A DNA stretch of 64,000 bases from the NCBI GenBank assembly GCA_022497155.1, contig MU385720.1:1-64000 (forward strand). The letters run 5' to 3'. Made by a program: the position numbers and the translations under genes. The notes under the pieces were generated by a model that did not search any database, was not told where the DNA came from, and was given only the letters and a program-made list of their open reading frames with translations. This DNA is from Whalleya microplaca (taxonomy: Eukaryota; Ascomycota; Sordariomycetes; Xylariales; Xylariaceae). Positions 35,354-46,222 of this stretch are shown here, piece after piece (positions within the stretch are counted from its first letter, which is position 1; each line of letters starts with the position of its first letter).

Positions 35354-38300
35354 CTATCGCCGATCCGCAGCCGCCCCAGCAAACTTCACGCTCTTCCTGC
35401 GCTCCCTCTCAGGCACCCTGGTACCCTCGCCACCGGCCGTACCGCCTCCTCCGCCGCTGGAGGTAGCCCGTCCAGGGCTCGAGCTGAGGATACTCAGGAG
35501 GCCGCTAGGCCTCCCCTCCCCACCACCACTTCCAATACCATAACTCCCACCATTACTCCCACCACTGCCGCCGATCCCCGCAGACGAGAGCGCCTCGCGC
35601 ACGCTCTCGACGGCGCGACTCTGCGGCACCTCGACAGTGTCGCCGCGGACGAGGCCTGGCATTGTGTACGCGGCGGACGCGCTAGCGCTGCTGGCCTTCC
35701 TCTCCTTCCCGCCACCGCCGGCGGCCTTCCTGAACCCGGCGGCGGCGGCGGCAGCGGCAGCCTCGCGCGTCTGCTCGCGCACCGCGCGTCCCAGTTCCTC
35801 GGTGCGCGCCGCCGCGCTCTCGTTGCGGTACTTTCCGGGGAGGCAGGCGTGCCCGCAGCCGTCGAAGGGGCAGCAGCCGTCGCTGTTGGTCTCGGGGAAC
35901 GGGGTTTCCGGCAGCGCCGATGGATCGGCGGAGGTAGAGGAGATGTTTGGAGGCTGTTGAGCTGGTGGGGTCACGGGCGCGTGCCAGTAGAGCAGACAGT
36001 TCGCGTGCCCGCCGTGCGCGCAGCCGGGACAGTACCACCACGTCGAGAGCACGGGCTCGTCCGGGAGCGGCGGGGCTGCTGTGAGGGCCTCGGAAACCGG
36101 GACGAGGGAGAGTGGGTCGTCTGTGGCGTCTCGGTGGCCGCAGACTGCACAGGGCGCCATCACAGCGCGGCAGCGCTCGCATTTCCAGATGCCTGGGCCA
36201 TCCGTGATTGCGTGATCGATTTCGCGGGGTTTGTGGCATTGCGAGCAGGTGAACGCTGCTACGACGCGGTCTTGAGCCGGCGCGAATATCGCGATGTAGT
36301 TCTCGCCCCAGATGTCGATACCGCTAGGCCAGCCACGGACACAGAGATTGCGCAACAAGGCGGCCTCGACGAATAGCTTCATTCCCATGAGGCGGCTGTG
36401 GTACTGCCTGAGAATGGCGGCTGCTTGGTAAGAATCAATCACGTCGTCGGGGACAAGGGGTTTGAGGAGGAGTATCATGGCGGATGCATTTAATGCAGAA
36501 CGCCCAGCCTCGAAGTTAATCGCTCTGCATATTAAGTCGTATGGGTTTATTGGCGGAGCAACGTTCTTCATGGCAGTTTCAGATGCTATTGGGTGCGGGT
36601 AGGGAGGATCGTCTGCCCATGGGAGAAAATCGGTTCCGGTGATGTGTGGTGATGGGTGGTTCTCGGGCCGTTCTGTGGCATGTTCCTGTGAAAGCTTATT
36701 GAAATTTGGAGGCCCCGTAGCACTTGGCTGCACGCGAAAACGATTGTGCTCATACTGTGAAGGGCCACTATCGAGGTTGTCAAGGGTGTCCGTGATTGTT
36801 TGGGATATGAAGAAGTCCTCTGTCGGGCTATCGGAATCTTGCCATTTTGCTAAAGACCGCGCTGGATATTTCTTTTTTTCTGGAGACTCCCTCATCTCTT
36901 TGCCTCTGATTCTGCTGCCATATTCTGTCTCGATTTCTTCCGAGCTCGTGCCATTTTGTTGAGATCCCACGGTCTGCCGGGTGCTTTCCCCCGATGAACT
37001 CGTCAGCGTGGTCGTTTGCCTGCTAGCATCCGACAGAGAAAACATTTGGGCAAAGCTCTCGTCAGAATCGTGTCTAGCCACAGGCTTTCGCCGACTATTC
37101 GGGGTAATTGTGTCAGTATAGTCGAATGTCAACGGCTCCTTTTTCTTTGGAATATCGATTACTTTCGGGACAACGTCGACAGCGCCCAAATCATAGAAAT
37201 CATAGCCTTCGGTGCTAGATTTCTGACTCATCTGGCTTGATATCGACACAGGCGCGGAATCATGCCTCTTCCGTGTACTGTAAGCCTCGGAATGGATGGC
37301 GGGCGGCAAGTTGAAACTTTCCATTTCTTGGACAGGGGTGAGGAGCCGCTTCCCGCCAACATTTTCATCACGATGGGTAGTGTCATCATTAACCGGCTGA
37401 GCCAACGGCGTCGGCACATTGGACTCGCTGTCGATCTCATCAGAAAGTAATGACCTTCCTGGAGTCCGACGACTTTCTACGGACGCCACAGACGGCGACT
37501 TTCTTGGTGTCTCGTCCCCGTTCGCTTTCACCTGTGGCGACATGCCGGGCTTCAAAAACGTCGACTTGGCTTCGACTTCTTTGTTAATATACATATTAGT
37601 TATCTCACGCCGAGCTAAGCGCTGTTCGAGGTGATATTGCGATCTCCGTGATAAGAGCAGCTTCGTGGCATAAGCTAAGACACGCCAAGTCTGTGCGAGT
37701 CGGAATTGGCTGGCGCTTTCAGCAGCTCGCGCATACTGTTCAATAATTTCGCATATTCTATCGTTTAGCGGTTTCGCACCTTCGGCGCATGGAAGGTCTC
37801 GTTCTAGAATCTCCAGGTACTGCCTCGACAGATGATGATACAAGTGTATCTTAGGGGCTGCAGGAACCCGGCCGATTGCCATGACTTGCTGCGGCCTGAA
37901 TGCTCCAGTTAACTTGATCGCTTGATCCAAGGAGATTACTTGGTCTTCCACGCCTGCACCAGATGGGGGTGTTGTGCTCAACATATTTACAGACCGAGTG
38001 CTGGCTCGGCGCTTATCTCTTGCACGACGTTTTGGGCCTAGAAAGCTACCAATCACGTCTTCTTCCGAATCACTACGGCTGATACTGAGCATCTGGCCAG
38101 TTGGGCTGGAGCTATACGATGAAGTAGGCAGAGCTTGATGAGCCGACACGGTCGGGCGCGGTCGAGGTAGCTGTATTCGCTCTTCGAGGAACATGAGAGC
38201 ATCCCCCCTGGCAGAGAAGGCAAGACTCGAAAGTGGTTGGCGGTCGACGACCTTTGGAGCAAATGCGACATCGCATTGCGCGAACCCATCTTGACCGGCA

Positions 38301-39430
38301 GTCCATAAGAGATCCTGGTCATGCCAAAGCAGTGCATTGGGTGAATTCTCGAATACATCAATCTCTTTATACGGCATAGTCGGGCGTGCCAAATCCCAAA
38401 TATGTATTGAACTAATGCCTTTTTTGATGTGACCACCTTCATCGTATGATACGGCGACCTGAGCTGCCCGCCGGCCCTGCGCGGTAGCAGACCATAAACC
38501 AGGTCGCCATGCCACGGAGGTGACAGGTGCAGGAGCATTGATAGTCCACTTCGGTTTCTGTCTCTTCTCGGCATTCTCAGACAAGTCCCAAACATAACAT
38601 TTGCTGTCTAGCCCAGAACTGATCAGGTGGTCTCCATCGGGGTGCCACGAGATTGCCGATGCTCCTTTCTGAGTATCATGGGCATTTATTTTCAGAAGAG
38701 GTGCTGTAGATTTCCGGAAATCCCATTTCAGGACAACGCCGGAATCGGTAGCACATGCAAAGATCACTCCGTCTTTTGGCGACCACTTTACGTCCGAGAT
38801 GCCATCGGCGTTACAACGGAAGGCCTGAAAGGTGCGAAACGTTGCGCCGCCGCGCCCAGTGGCAGGTACCTTCACATCAAAGCAGCGTACTACGCCGTCC
38901 TGACTTCCGGACAGCAGTAAGGATCCCCTGTGAGGATTGAAATCGAGTTTGTTGATCTGTCGTGACTCCTCCCTACTCTGTATGAATTCGAGACCAGCCC
39001 CCGATCCCAAGCGATTCACATCGTACAGGAAGATCTTGCCATTCGCGCAGGCGGTGAAAATAGTCAGGTCGTTGCCATGTGTTGAACTTAGTTTAGTGTC
39101 CTTTATCGAGAGCTGCTCGGACGTCAAGCTGGTCTTGTTCGCGAACTGGGCCGTGATTACGGCGCGTACATCAACACCTTCCTTAATGTTCAGTCCATCA
39201 AAGTATACAGTTTTGAGGATGTGGCGACCCCCCAGCACGGCGACCTGGCCATCGGGTGACCTGTCGATGCAGGCTATGGGCATGGAGGATGGGTAGACGG
39301 CATTTTGGGAGGCATTGGGCCTGTAGGCTTGAGGGGTCGGCGAACTAGTGACACCAAGGTTGCCGTCGCTAGCGGGGTCGGCTCCATGCCTTCCGAGCAG
39401 CCTCCTCACGATCTTGGGCTGATTATACAT
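35354..39430 (-). CDS. RTC1: Rtc1/WDR24 homologue, SEA (GATOR2) complex subunit
   Basis: This single exon encodes 1358 residues from the ATG at 39430, close to the size of known Rtc1 proteins. Residues about 45-400 form a WD40 propeller with clear repeats (GSLLLSGSQDGVVRCFDVK, DGISDVKWSPKDG, GASAISWHPDGDHLISSGLD). A long Ser/Thr-rich linker follows. Residues about 1060-1185 form the C-terminal zinc RING region, with the Cys/His series FTCSQC, WKCERC, CAVCGH, WYCPGCAHGGHANC and CCPFDGCGH. The tail has a poly-Ala run and Gly/Ser repeats. Family members sit on the vacuole and promote TORC1 signalling by restraining the GAP subcomplex. An upstream in-frame stop lies about 45 bases before the ATG; a short extra first exon cannot be excluded. 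Confidence 0.92.
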   Translation of the reverse strand: MYNQPKIVRRLLGRHGADPASDGNLGVTSSPTPQAYRPNASQNAVYPSSMPIACIDRSPDGQVAVLGGRHILKTVYFDGLNIKEGVDVRAVITAQFANKTSLTSEQLSIKDTKLSSTHGNDLTIFTACANGKIFLYDVNRLGSGAGLEFIQSREESRQINKLDFNPHRGSLLLSGSQDGVVRCFDVKVPATGRGGATFRTFQAFRCNADGISDVKWSPKDGVIFACATDSGVVLKWDFRKSTAPLLKINAHDTQKGASAISWHPDGDHLISSGLDSKCYVWDLSENAEKRQKPKWTINAPAPVTSVAWRPGLWSATAQGRRAAQVAVSYDEGGHIKKGISSIHIWDLARPTMPYKEIDVFENSPNALLWHDQDLLWTAGQDGFAQCDVAFAPKVVDRQPLSSLAFSARGDALMFLEERIQLPRPRPTVSAHQALPTSSYSSSPTGQMLSISRSDSEEDVIGSFLGPKRRARDKRRASTRSVNMLSTTPPSGAGVEDQVISLDQAIKLTGAFRPQQVMAIGRVPAAPKIHLYHHLSRQYLEILERDLPCAEGAKPLNDRICEIIEQYARAAESASQFRLAQTWRVLAYATKLLLSRRSQYHLEQRLARREITNMYINKEVEAKSTFLKPGMSPQVKANGDETPRKSPSVASVESRRTPGRSLLSDEIDSESNVPTPLAQPVNDDTTHRDENVGGKRLLTPVQEMESFNLPPAIHSEAYSTRKRHDSAPVSISSQMSQKSSTEGYDFYDLGAVDVVPKVIDIPKKKEPLTFDYTDTITPNSRRKPVARHDSDESFAQMFSLSDASRQTTTLTSSSGESTRQTVGSQQNGTSSEEIETEYGSRIRGKEMRESPEKKKYPARSLAKWQDSDSPTEDFFISQTITDTLDNLDSGPSQYEHNRFRVQPSATGPPNFNKLSQEHATERPENHPSPHITGTDFLPWADDPPYPHPIASETAMKNVAPPINPYDLICRAINFEAGRSALNASAMILLLKPLVPDDVIDSYQAAAILRQYHSRLMGMKLFVEAALLRNLCVRGWPSGIDIWGENYIAIFAPAQDRVVAAFTCSQCHKPREIDHAITDGPGIWKCERCRAVMAPCAVCGHRDATDDPLSLVPVSEALTAAPPLPDEPVLSTWWYCPGCAHGGHANCLLYWHAPVTPPAQQPPNISSTSADPSALPETPFPETNSDGCCPFDGCGHACLPGKYRNESAAARTEELGRAVREQTREAAAAAAAAGFRKAAGGGGKERKASSASASAAYTMPGLVRGDTVEVPQSRAVESVREALSSAGIGGSGGSNGGSYGIGSGGGEGRPSGLLSILSSSPGRATSSGGGGGTAGGEGTRVPERERRKSVKFAGAAADRR

Positions 39431-40434
39431 CACGTCGATGGCGCCGCTGGGCCACTGCTGGTCTTGATGTCAGTGGCGTCATGGTTCGAGGGCGTGCCTT
39501 TCGGTTTAGGGTATTTTAGATCAACTCATAGATCTATCGGGTCTATTGTGTTCGCTCGCGATCATAGGTCAGGTTGCTATGCACTGTTATGTGTTGTCGC
39601 GTGTTGCGCAAAGAAGTGTGAGGCTTATTACGTAGGTAAAGTGGGTGGGCAGCTGCGCGTCGATGTATGATGCGACGGAAGCTTTATTAGGTAATCGATC
39701 GCTTAAGCACATGCAGCCCCCACACTTGCACCACCATGCATTGCCACATTGCAACTGCCACATCTGTCAAACCGGCCAGTCGGCTTGACCCCACATCGAG
39801 GGGCTGATAGCTCTATCTACTCCAAATTACCCCAACTGCCCAAGTACATACATGTGGCTTTACCTCAACTCCAGCACGCTCTACTGTGATAGGTGCGTTA
39901 GTACGCGTAGTAGCTACAGCTGCCCGTCTCGGCTTCAAATTTGTTTCCTTGCTTTTTAAGCAGACATCGATATGAGCAGCGTAAGGGCCGATTTACATTC
40001 ATTCTGGTAGACAAAGTGTCATCATGCCAATAACCACGACCTCCTTAAATATAACAGCTTGACACATCGTAAAGCTTGCTCTACAATGGCTAATTACTGG
40101 AACTGCCCAGTGATAAGTTAGGTACAATATGTCTAGCTTCATGCAGTGTCAGATTTGAAGTACACGCTCGAGAGGCCTTCGTACCCCCTCACCATCCGGC
40201 GCAACGCCGAAGGCGGAACAAGGGTGTTAGAAATCGCTATAATTCCACCGATGGGAACCGAACATCGTGGAGACCCCACGCCGGAGTCGCCAATTTGACT
40301 TGACTTATATTAGCTATTACCTCGGCCAATCCAGTCTGACCCATGGGAGAAGATCCCCAAAATATTTCAGTCACTGTTACTACTAGTTCGTACTACTAGT
40401 TCAGTTAGTAATAAGTTGTATATACTCACATGTC
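39431..40434. promoter_or_regulatory. Divergent promoter region between Rtc1 and the aldolase gene
   Basis: About 1 kb separates the two divergent starts and must hold both promoters. A repeated TACTACTAGTTC-like pair lies at about 40378-40401, just before the aldolase start. No factor binding site can be assigned with confidence. Confidence 0.5.
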
Positions 40435-41382
40435 ATGTCTTTCCCCGCTGTCCCCCCTAACGGCGTCTGGGCGCCCGCCGTGACCTTTTTTGACCCGAAG
40501 ACCGACGCCCTAGACCCCGTATCACAAGCTACGTACTACTCCTACCTTTCCAAGTCGGGCCTTGCCGGGCTTGTCATTCTCGGGACCAATGCCGAGACTT
40601 TCCTACTCACCCGCGAGGAGCGAAAGACGCTGCTTCAAATAGCTCGAGAGGCATGTGGGCCGTCCTTCCCTATTATGGCGGGCTGTGGCGGCCACTCTAC
40701 GCGGCAGGTCCTAGAGTTCATAGGGGATGCCGCCGACGCCGGCGCCAATTACATCTTGGTGCTGCCGCCGGGGTACTTCGGCAAGGCCACTACTGCCGCT
40801 GTGGTGGAGAGCTTCTTCGACGATATAGCCACCTCGAGTCCCCTTCCTGTCCTGTTGTATAATTTTCCAGGCGTCTGCAACGGCGTCGACTTGGATTCCG
40901 CGACAATTGCGAAGCTAGCCAAAAAGCATAGTAATATCGTGGGTACCAAGCTGACCTGCGGTTCCGTGGCGAAGATCACCCGCCTCGCCGCCGAGCTACC
41001 GTCGGAGCGGTTCGCCACCTTTGGCGGACAGTCGGACTTCCTGATCGGGGGTCTAAGTGTTGGATCGGCGGGGTGTATCGCGGCTTTTGGAAATGTTTTC
41101 CCGAAGTCCATTGCGCGGATATATAAGCTCCACAAGGAAGGTAAATACCAGGAGGCGTTATCATTACACCAGAAGGCAGCGCTTGCGGAACAGCCGTGCA
41201 AGGCGGGCATCGCAGCAGTGAAGTATGCGGCAGCTATTCACACGGCAAAAGCTGCGGGCATTGAGGGTGCGGCAGAAAAGTTGAAGCCGAGGCGACCCTA
41301 CTTGGAACTGTCCAAGGAAGCTAAGAAGAACATTGCGACTCAGATGGCTGAAATGGCTGGAATTGAAAACAGTCTCAGCTAA
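40435..41382 (+). CDS. Dihydrodipicolinate synthase/N-acetylneuraminate lyase family aldolase
   Basis: This single exon encodes 315 residues, the normal length for the family. It is a class I aldolase (TIM barrel). It shows the GTNAETFLLTREER motif at the pyruvate-binding end (residues about 50-63), the catalytic tyrosine in LLYNFPG (about 142) and the Schiff-base lysine in VGTKLTCG (about 172). Fungi make lysine by the aminoadipate route, so this is not lysine biosynthesis. Relatives cleave or form 2-keto-3-deoxy sugar acids or 4-hydroxy-2-oxoglutarate. The exact substrate cannot be read from sequence. No targeting signal is seen. It lies 1.05 kb upstream of the transketolase gene on the same strand. 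Confidence 0.9.
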   Translation: MSFPAVPPNGVWAPAVTFFDPKTDALDPVSQATYYSYLSKSGLAGLVILGTNAETFLLTREERKTLLQIAREACGPSFPIMAGCGGHSTRQVLEFIGDAADAGANYILVLPPGYFGKATTAAVVESFFDDIATSSPLPVLLYNFPGVCNGVDLDSATIAKLAKKHSNIVGTKLTCGSVAKITRLAAELPSERFATFGGQSDFLIGGLSVGSAGCIAAFGNVFPKSIARIYKLHKEGKYQEALSLHQKAALAEQPCKAGIAAVKYAAAIHTAKAAGIEGAAEKLKPRRPYLELSKEAKKNIATQMAEMAGIENSLS

Positions 41383-42432
41383 GGGGTCTGAGTGGTATTT
41401 TTCTTTATACAAAGATTCCTATCAATAAGAATAGATATAATCCATCCATCTCGTATTCTTTTAATTTATATCCTTTACTTTCACCATGTGCGCTCGCCTC
41501 CATTTTGTGTGTCGCAGCTTCAATCTAGATGATATTCTCTTACAACTTTAGCACTTGTCAGCCAAGTACTATTAATTTCTGTCCCTCAATATTATGGCGA
41601 TATATCATGTTCCCCCAAATGTTCTTTCGCTAAAAGTTGCTTTCAAGCTATCTGTGCGTATTATCAATTATGGTGTGAGATGTTGACCTCAATAGCGGAA
41701 TCACTATTCATGTCTAGGACGAGTGTGATGTCATAAGTGTAAAAACACAGCAATATCGTATAACCAATGAAGAAAGGCTATAAGAGATAAGGTGTAAGTC
41801 CTAAGTAAGGCTATGAGAAAGATATGGAGTTCAACGATGATCATCTAAGGGGGAAAACATACTAAAGTTCCATTGTCGCGAAAGCGACGCCGCTATTACA
41901 AAGTCAGCAATACCGCCTTATATACTCTGTGGCATCCATATAGTGGAACAGATATCTCGGTATGCTCTCCAGCGAGACTCTGGGGAACATAGCTTCAAGA
42001 GTGGACCGGGCATAGGGAACTATGACTTTCCTGGGGTGAGCCAATGAAGAGGTTTAAATCCGCCAAACACTAGCTTACAACTCACGATCGCATACTGAGA
42101 GTGTCGTTGGTATTGGTTGGTCGGCCAAACAGTCCATTGGAAGTCATGGGAACTCCACTGAGGGGAAGAACACAGCGGTCGGAATTACCAATTTTGGGTG
42201 CAGCGTCGTTGCGATCTCAGCAACACGCGTCGCTATTATATACTTCTTTCAGCTATCTAGGGCTATTGAGCTCAGTTGATATCTGGGATGAATTCCTATG
42301 ATATTTCTACCTCACTTCTTGCTGTCGATTTCAACTCTACCTCGTCTTTCGACTTATCGTTCAAGACGCTACCATTGTGTCTTATTTAAAGTCATCTGTT
42401 GTCGTAGTTCCTCTTATATCAAAGGTTTAAGT
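41383..42432. promoter_or_regulatory. Intergenic region and transketolase promoter
   Basis: It contains no gene. A perfect small hairpin GTCGCGAAAGCGAC lies at 41875-41888, about 550 bp before the transketolase start. An ATG at 42298 is in frame with the transketolase and could add 45 residues (see findings). Confidence 0.5.
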
Positions 42433-44839
42433 ATGGCGCCTGGTGTTTTGGTACAGAAGGAAGGCGTTGCGGATATCGCAGCACACAAGAAAGATGCCCA
42501 GAGGGTACGAGACGCTGTAGCGGCGAACAAAGACTTACACCCAGTCGTGTTGAAGACGTTTCGGCTCTTAATTGCAGACCTATGTCAGCAATTCAAGGGC
42601 GGCCATCCAGGGTGAGTTCAACATCTGGAACTGAATATTATCGAGACTGAGGCCTATGCCAGTGGAGCGATTGGCATGGCGGCGATTGGTGTTGCACTGT
42701 GGAAATACGTGATGCGATATGCGCCCCATACTCCAGACTACTTCAATCGCGATCGCTTCGTTCTTTCAAATGGCAAGTCATACGAAGTAACCTGTATTAG
42801 TTTGTGATCACGGTCATTGGTGTGTGATGCTGACTGAAATGTTTTGATAGGACATACTTGTCTCTTTCAGTACTCATTTCTGCACTTAACGGGATATAAG
42901 GCGATGACTTTTGACCAATTGAAGTCCTATCATTCCGAGAGGCCCGATGCTCAATGCCCCGGACACCCTGAGATAGAGCATGAAGGCATAGAAGTCACAA
43001 CTGGTCCTCTTGGACAAGGCGTTGCGAACGCCGTAGGCTTAGCCATGGCAACCAAGCATTTATCTGCGACGTTCAACCGTCCAGGATTCGATGTAGTATC
43101 AAACCACACATGGTGTATGGTTGGAGACGCGTGTTTGCAAGAGGGTGTTGGCTTAGAAGCCATCTCCTTAGCAGGCCATTTCCGTCTCAATAATCTCACC
43201 GTCATTTACGACAATAACCAAATTACCTGTGATGGTTCTGTTGATGTAAGTCGAACCTTGATTCAGTCTGCTGATTTAAGGGGTCAGAATTGATGTTTCT
43301 TCTAGTTGACAAACACAGAAAATGTAAATGACAAGATGAGAGCTTGTGGTTGGAATGTCATCGACATTGAGGATGGTAATTTCGACATACCTGGAATCGT
43401 CGATGCGCTGGAAGCTTCGAGGCGGTCAGACAAGCCAACTTTCATCAATGTGCGGACGATCATTGGCATCGGTAGCAAGGTGGCCGGAACTGAAGTTGCA
43501 CATGGCGTTGCATTCGGTGCCGAAGAAGTCGCACATATGAAGCGTGCTGAAGGATTCAACCCAGAAGAATATTATGTGATCGGAGATCAAGTTCGGGGGT
43601 TCTTTGAAGAACTACCTGCTCGGGGACAAGGCTGGGTCGATGAATGGAACCAACTCCTCGTCAAATACAACGAACAGCACCCTGAACTAGCTGCGCGCTT
43701 CCGCGGCCGTATATCTGGGGAAATACCGTCTATCTGGAGAGATCTCATCCCCACACCAGGAAGCTTCCCTGAGAAGGCAACTCCCACGCGGGCAGCTAAC
43801 GGCCTGTGCTTGAACCCTATTGCAAAAGATGTAGACAGCTTCGTGGTCGGCACTGCAGACTTATCTCCTTCGGTGCATATGGCATGGCCTGGAAAGGTTG
43901 ACTTCCAACATCCGGACTTGCGGACTACCTGTGGAGTCAATGGAGACTACACAGGGAGGTATATTCATTTTGGTGTCCGAGAGCACGCCATGTGTGCCAT
44001 TTCAAACGGTCTCGCGGCTTTCAATCCTGGTACTATCGTTCCAGTCACATCATCATTTTTCATATTTTATATCTATGCAGCGCCTGCTGTAAGAATGGGT
44101 ATGCGCTTCACCAGAACTGAGAAAACCTTTGAGATGCTGATATTGACTCCCTGTAGGCGCCTTACAACGACTTCACGTCATCCATGCGGCCACCCACGAT
44201 TCAATTGGAATGGGTGAAGATGGTCCAACTCACCAGCCTATCGAACTAGCTTCTTTGTATCGTGCCATGCCAAATTTGCTCTTCATTCGACCTGGTGATA
44301 GCGAGGAAACAGCCGGTGCTTGGATTGCAGCCATTGAGGCAAAGGGGACTCCTTCGATCATATCCACCAGTCGACATGCACTGCCACAGCTCAAGGAAAC
44401 AAGCCGCAATGGCGTGCTCAAAGGTGCCTATGTGTTGAAGGAAAATGATCAGGCTACAATCACTCTCATTGGTGTTGGTGCCGAGCTTTCGCACGCAGTC
44501 GATGTAGCCACACGGCTCAAGGAGACAAAGGGAATTGAGACGCGAGTGGTCAGTTTCCCGTGTCAGAGACTCTTCAATGCCCAATCACGGGCATATCAGC
44601 GAGACACGCTGCAACGGCACAAAATACCTGCTATTGTGTTTGAGCCATATGCCTCCAATGGCTGGGAGAGATATGCGGATGCAGCGGCTTCCGTGAAAAC
44701 CTTTGGCCATAGTCTGCCGGGGAAGGCAGCGTATAAGTACTTCGGTTTCGATGTTGAAAGTCTAACCGACAGGGTATTGCGGTATTTAGACATGATCAAG
44801 GAAGATGAATTACTAAGGCATGAATTTGTCGAGATTTAA
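42433..44839 (+). CDS. Dihydroxyacetone synthase-type transketolase
   Basis: The model has five exons: 42433-42611, 42663-42772, 42851-43245, 43306-44098 and 44157-44839. It encodes 719 residues. Intron 2 uses a GC donor (GCAAGT), needed to keep FVLSNGHTCLFQY intact. Thiamine-diphosphate motifs are present: GGHPGGAIGMA, GPLGQG (about 148-153) and GDACLQEG (about 188-195). The second half has FGVREHAMCAISNG and GEDGPTHQPIE. GDACLQEG, SNGHxCLFQY and SFPCQRLF are typical of the dihydroxyacetone synthase branch (formaldehyde plus xylulose 5-phosphate to dihydroxyacetone plus glyceraldehyde 3-phosphate) rather than ordinary transketolase. The C terminus is FVEI, so no PTS1 peroxisome signal is visible. 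The true physiological substrate is inferred, not shown. Confidence 0.92.
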
Positions 44840-45316
44840 GGTAGATGTCAAGGAGTTTTAACAGGTAGAGAATTAGAAATCTTGAATCAGAGCTTCAGAT
44901 CCATAAAAACCTGTGGTATCCTATCTAAGCTGAGCCCATAGAGTTGTGTGAACATACGCAACATTGTTCGCCCCACTTGAATCCCCCTTCCCCTATTGTC
45001 AAACTGTCCAGGCACGGCCACAAGGGCAGGTCTACACGAATTCTCATAAGAAAATCAAAGTCTCGATATATCGTACAGATGCTTCAAATAATCGTAACTG
45101 TCATTGGCAAGTATTCCCCCTTTTCTTCTTTTTTCCCCCTTATTTTTGCTACTTTGCTACGGTACTACTCTACTATATCATCACAGTACCTGATGATAAA
45201 TTATCACGCTAATTGTTCTTTGAAGACCATGCAAGCACGTGGGTCAGGCACGGGAGGCCATCGACAAGATGTTTAGGCACGGCTAAGGTCTGATATCATC
45301 TTCAATTTTGTATGGC
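44840..45316. other. Intergenic region between convergent genes
   Basis: This is 3' flanking sequence of the transketolase and propeller genes. No gene is seen. Confidence 0.6.
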
Positions 45317-46222
45317 CTACAGCTGGATCTGAACTACCTGACCCCCTTCCGGAGGGTTAGCATTGAACTTTCCGCCAGTGACAACATAAATGGACTTCCC
45401 ATCATTCGCCAAGGCAACCGAAGTTGGCTCTTTAAGGAGCGTATCCCCCTGGCCTCCAGCAATAATCGTCTGTACCCCGTCCGGCGTAATCTTCACAACC
45501 GACGACGAATGTACGGCAATATAGGCATTCCCATCAGAATCGAAGGCGAAATCGTCGTATATATGATTAGCTATAGGGCTCCGTGCCAGAATCTCGAAGT
45601 CGCCAATCCCGTTGCCACTTTCATTGATACGGATGCGTGCGAATGTTCCCTGGCTGGAGTTGGTAAAATAAAGGTAGCCGCCGCGGGTTCTGAGACCGTT
45701 GATTCCGATCGGTGGAAGACCCGACGAACTGTTCCAGTTTCCGGGGCCAAGAGCAGCGTCTTCGAGCACGACACTAACTTTTCTCGTACGAGTGTTTATT
45801 GAAAATATACGCCCATCAATTGAGTCGGCGCTTAGGACAGTGTAAGGATTATGAGGTAGAGCAGCTAGTCCATTCATCGTAGCTGTATCCGGGACAGGAA
45901 TGCTGTCGACAGCTGTGCCTGTCTGGAGCGATGCGATGTAAAGGTGCATGTTGCCTCGTTCAAAGGCGTAAGACGTGTGCAAGCCCCCGCTGACAGCATA
46001 CAGGTCACCATCTAGGGGTACTATTCCTGTAAGGGCCGTGGTATTGGTGTCAAAGGTAGCTACTTGTTCCGCCTGAGGCTTCGCTGCCGTAGGATCAAGG
46101 GTGTAGAGAAGACCCACGGACCTGATGGTGCTGAGGAGCAGGGATTCACTGGGCAGGACATGGAGGTTCTCAATGAACTCGATAGGGAAGTTGTAGATCT
46201 GTTTCACCTTGGCGATACTCAT
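45317..46222 (-). CDS. SMP-30/gluconolactonase-like six-bladed beta-propeller protein
   Basis: This single exon encodes 301 residues. It has the repeated strand pattern of TolB/SMP-30-like propellers: GLAALPHNPYTVLSADSIDG, GINGLRTRGGYLYFTNSSQG, DDFAFDSDGNAYIAVHSS and PTSVALANDGKSIYVVTGG, one per blade. The asparagine in GINGL and the DDFAFDSDGN motif match metal-site positions in gluconolactonase-like proteins. There is no signal peptide, unlike many fungal members. Possible roles are lactone hydrolysis or a helper in small-molecule pathways; substrate unknown. It is convergent with the transketolase gene. Confidence 0.82.
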   Translation of the reverse strand: MSIAKVKQIYNFPIEFIENLHVLPSESLLLSTIRSVGLLYTLDPTAAKPQAEQVATFDTNTTALTGIVPLDGDLYAVSGGLHTSYAFERGNMHLYIASLQTGTAVDSIPVPDTATMNGLAALPHNPYTVLSADSIDGRIFSINTRTRKVSVVLEDAALGPGNWNSSSGLPPIGINGLRTRGGYLYFTNSSQGTFARIRINESGNGIGDFEILARSPIANHIYDDFAFDSDGNAYIAVHSSSVVKITPDGVQTIIAGGQGDTLLKEPTSVALANDGKSIYVVTGGKFNANPPEGGQVVQIQL

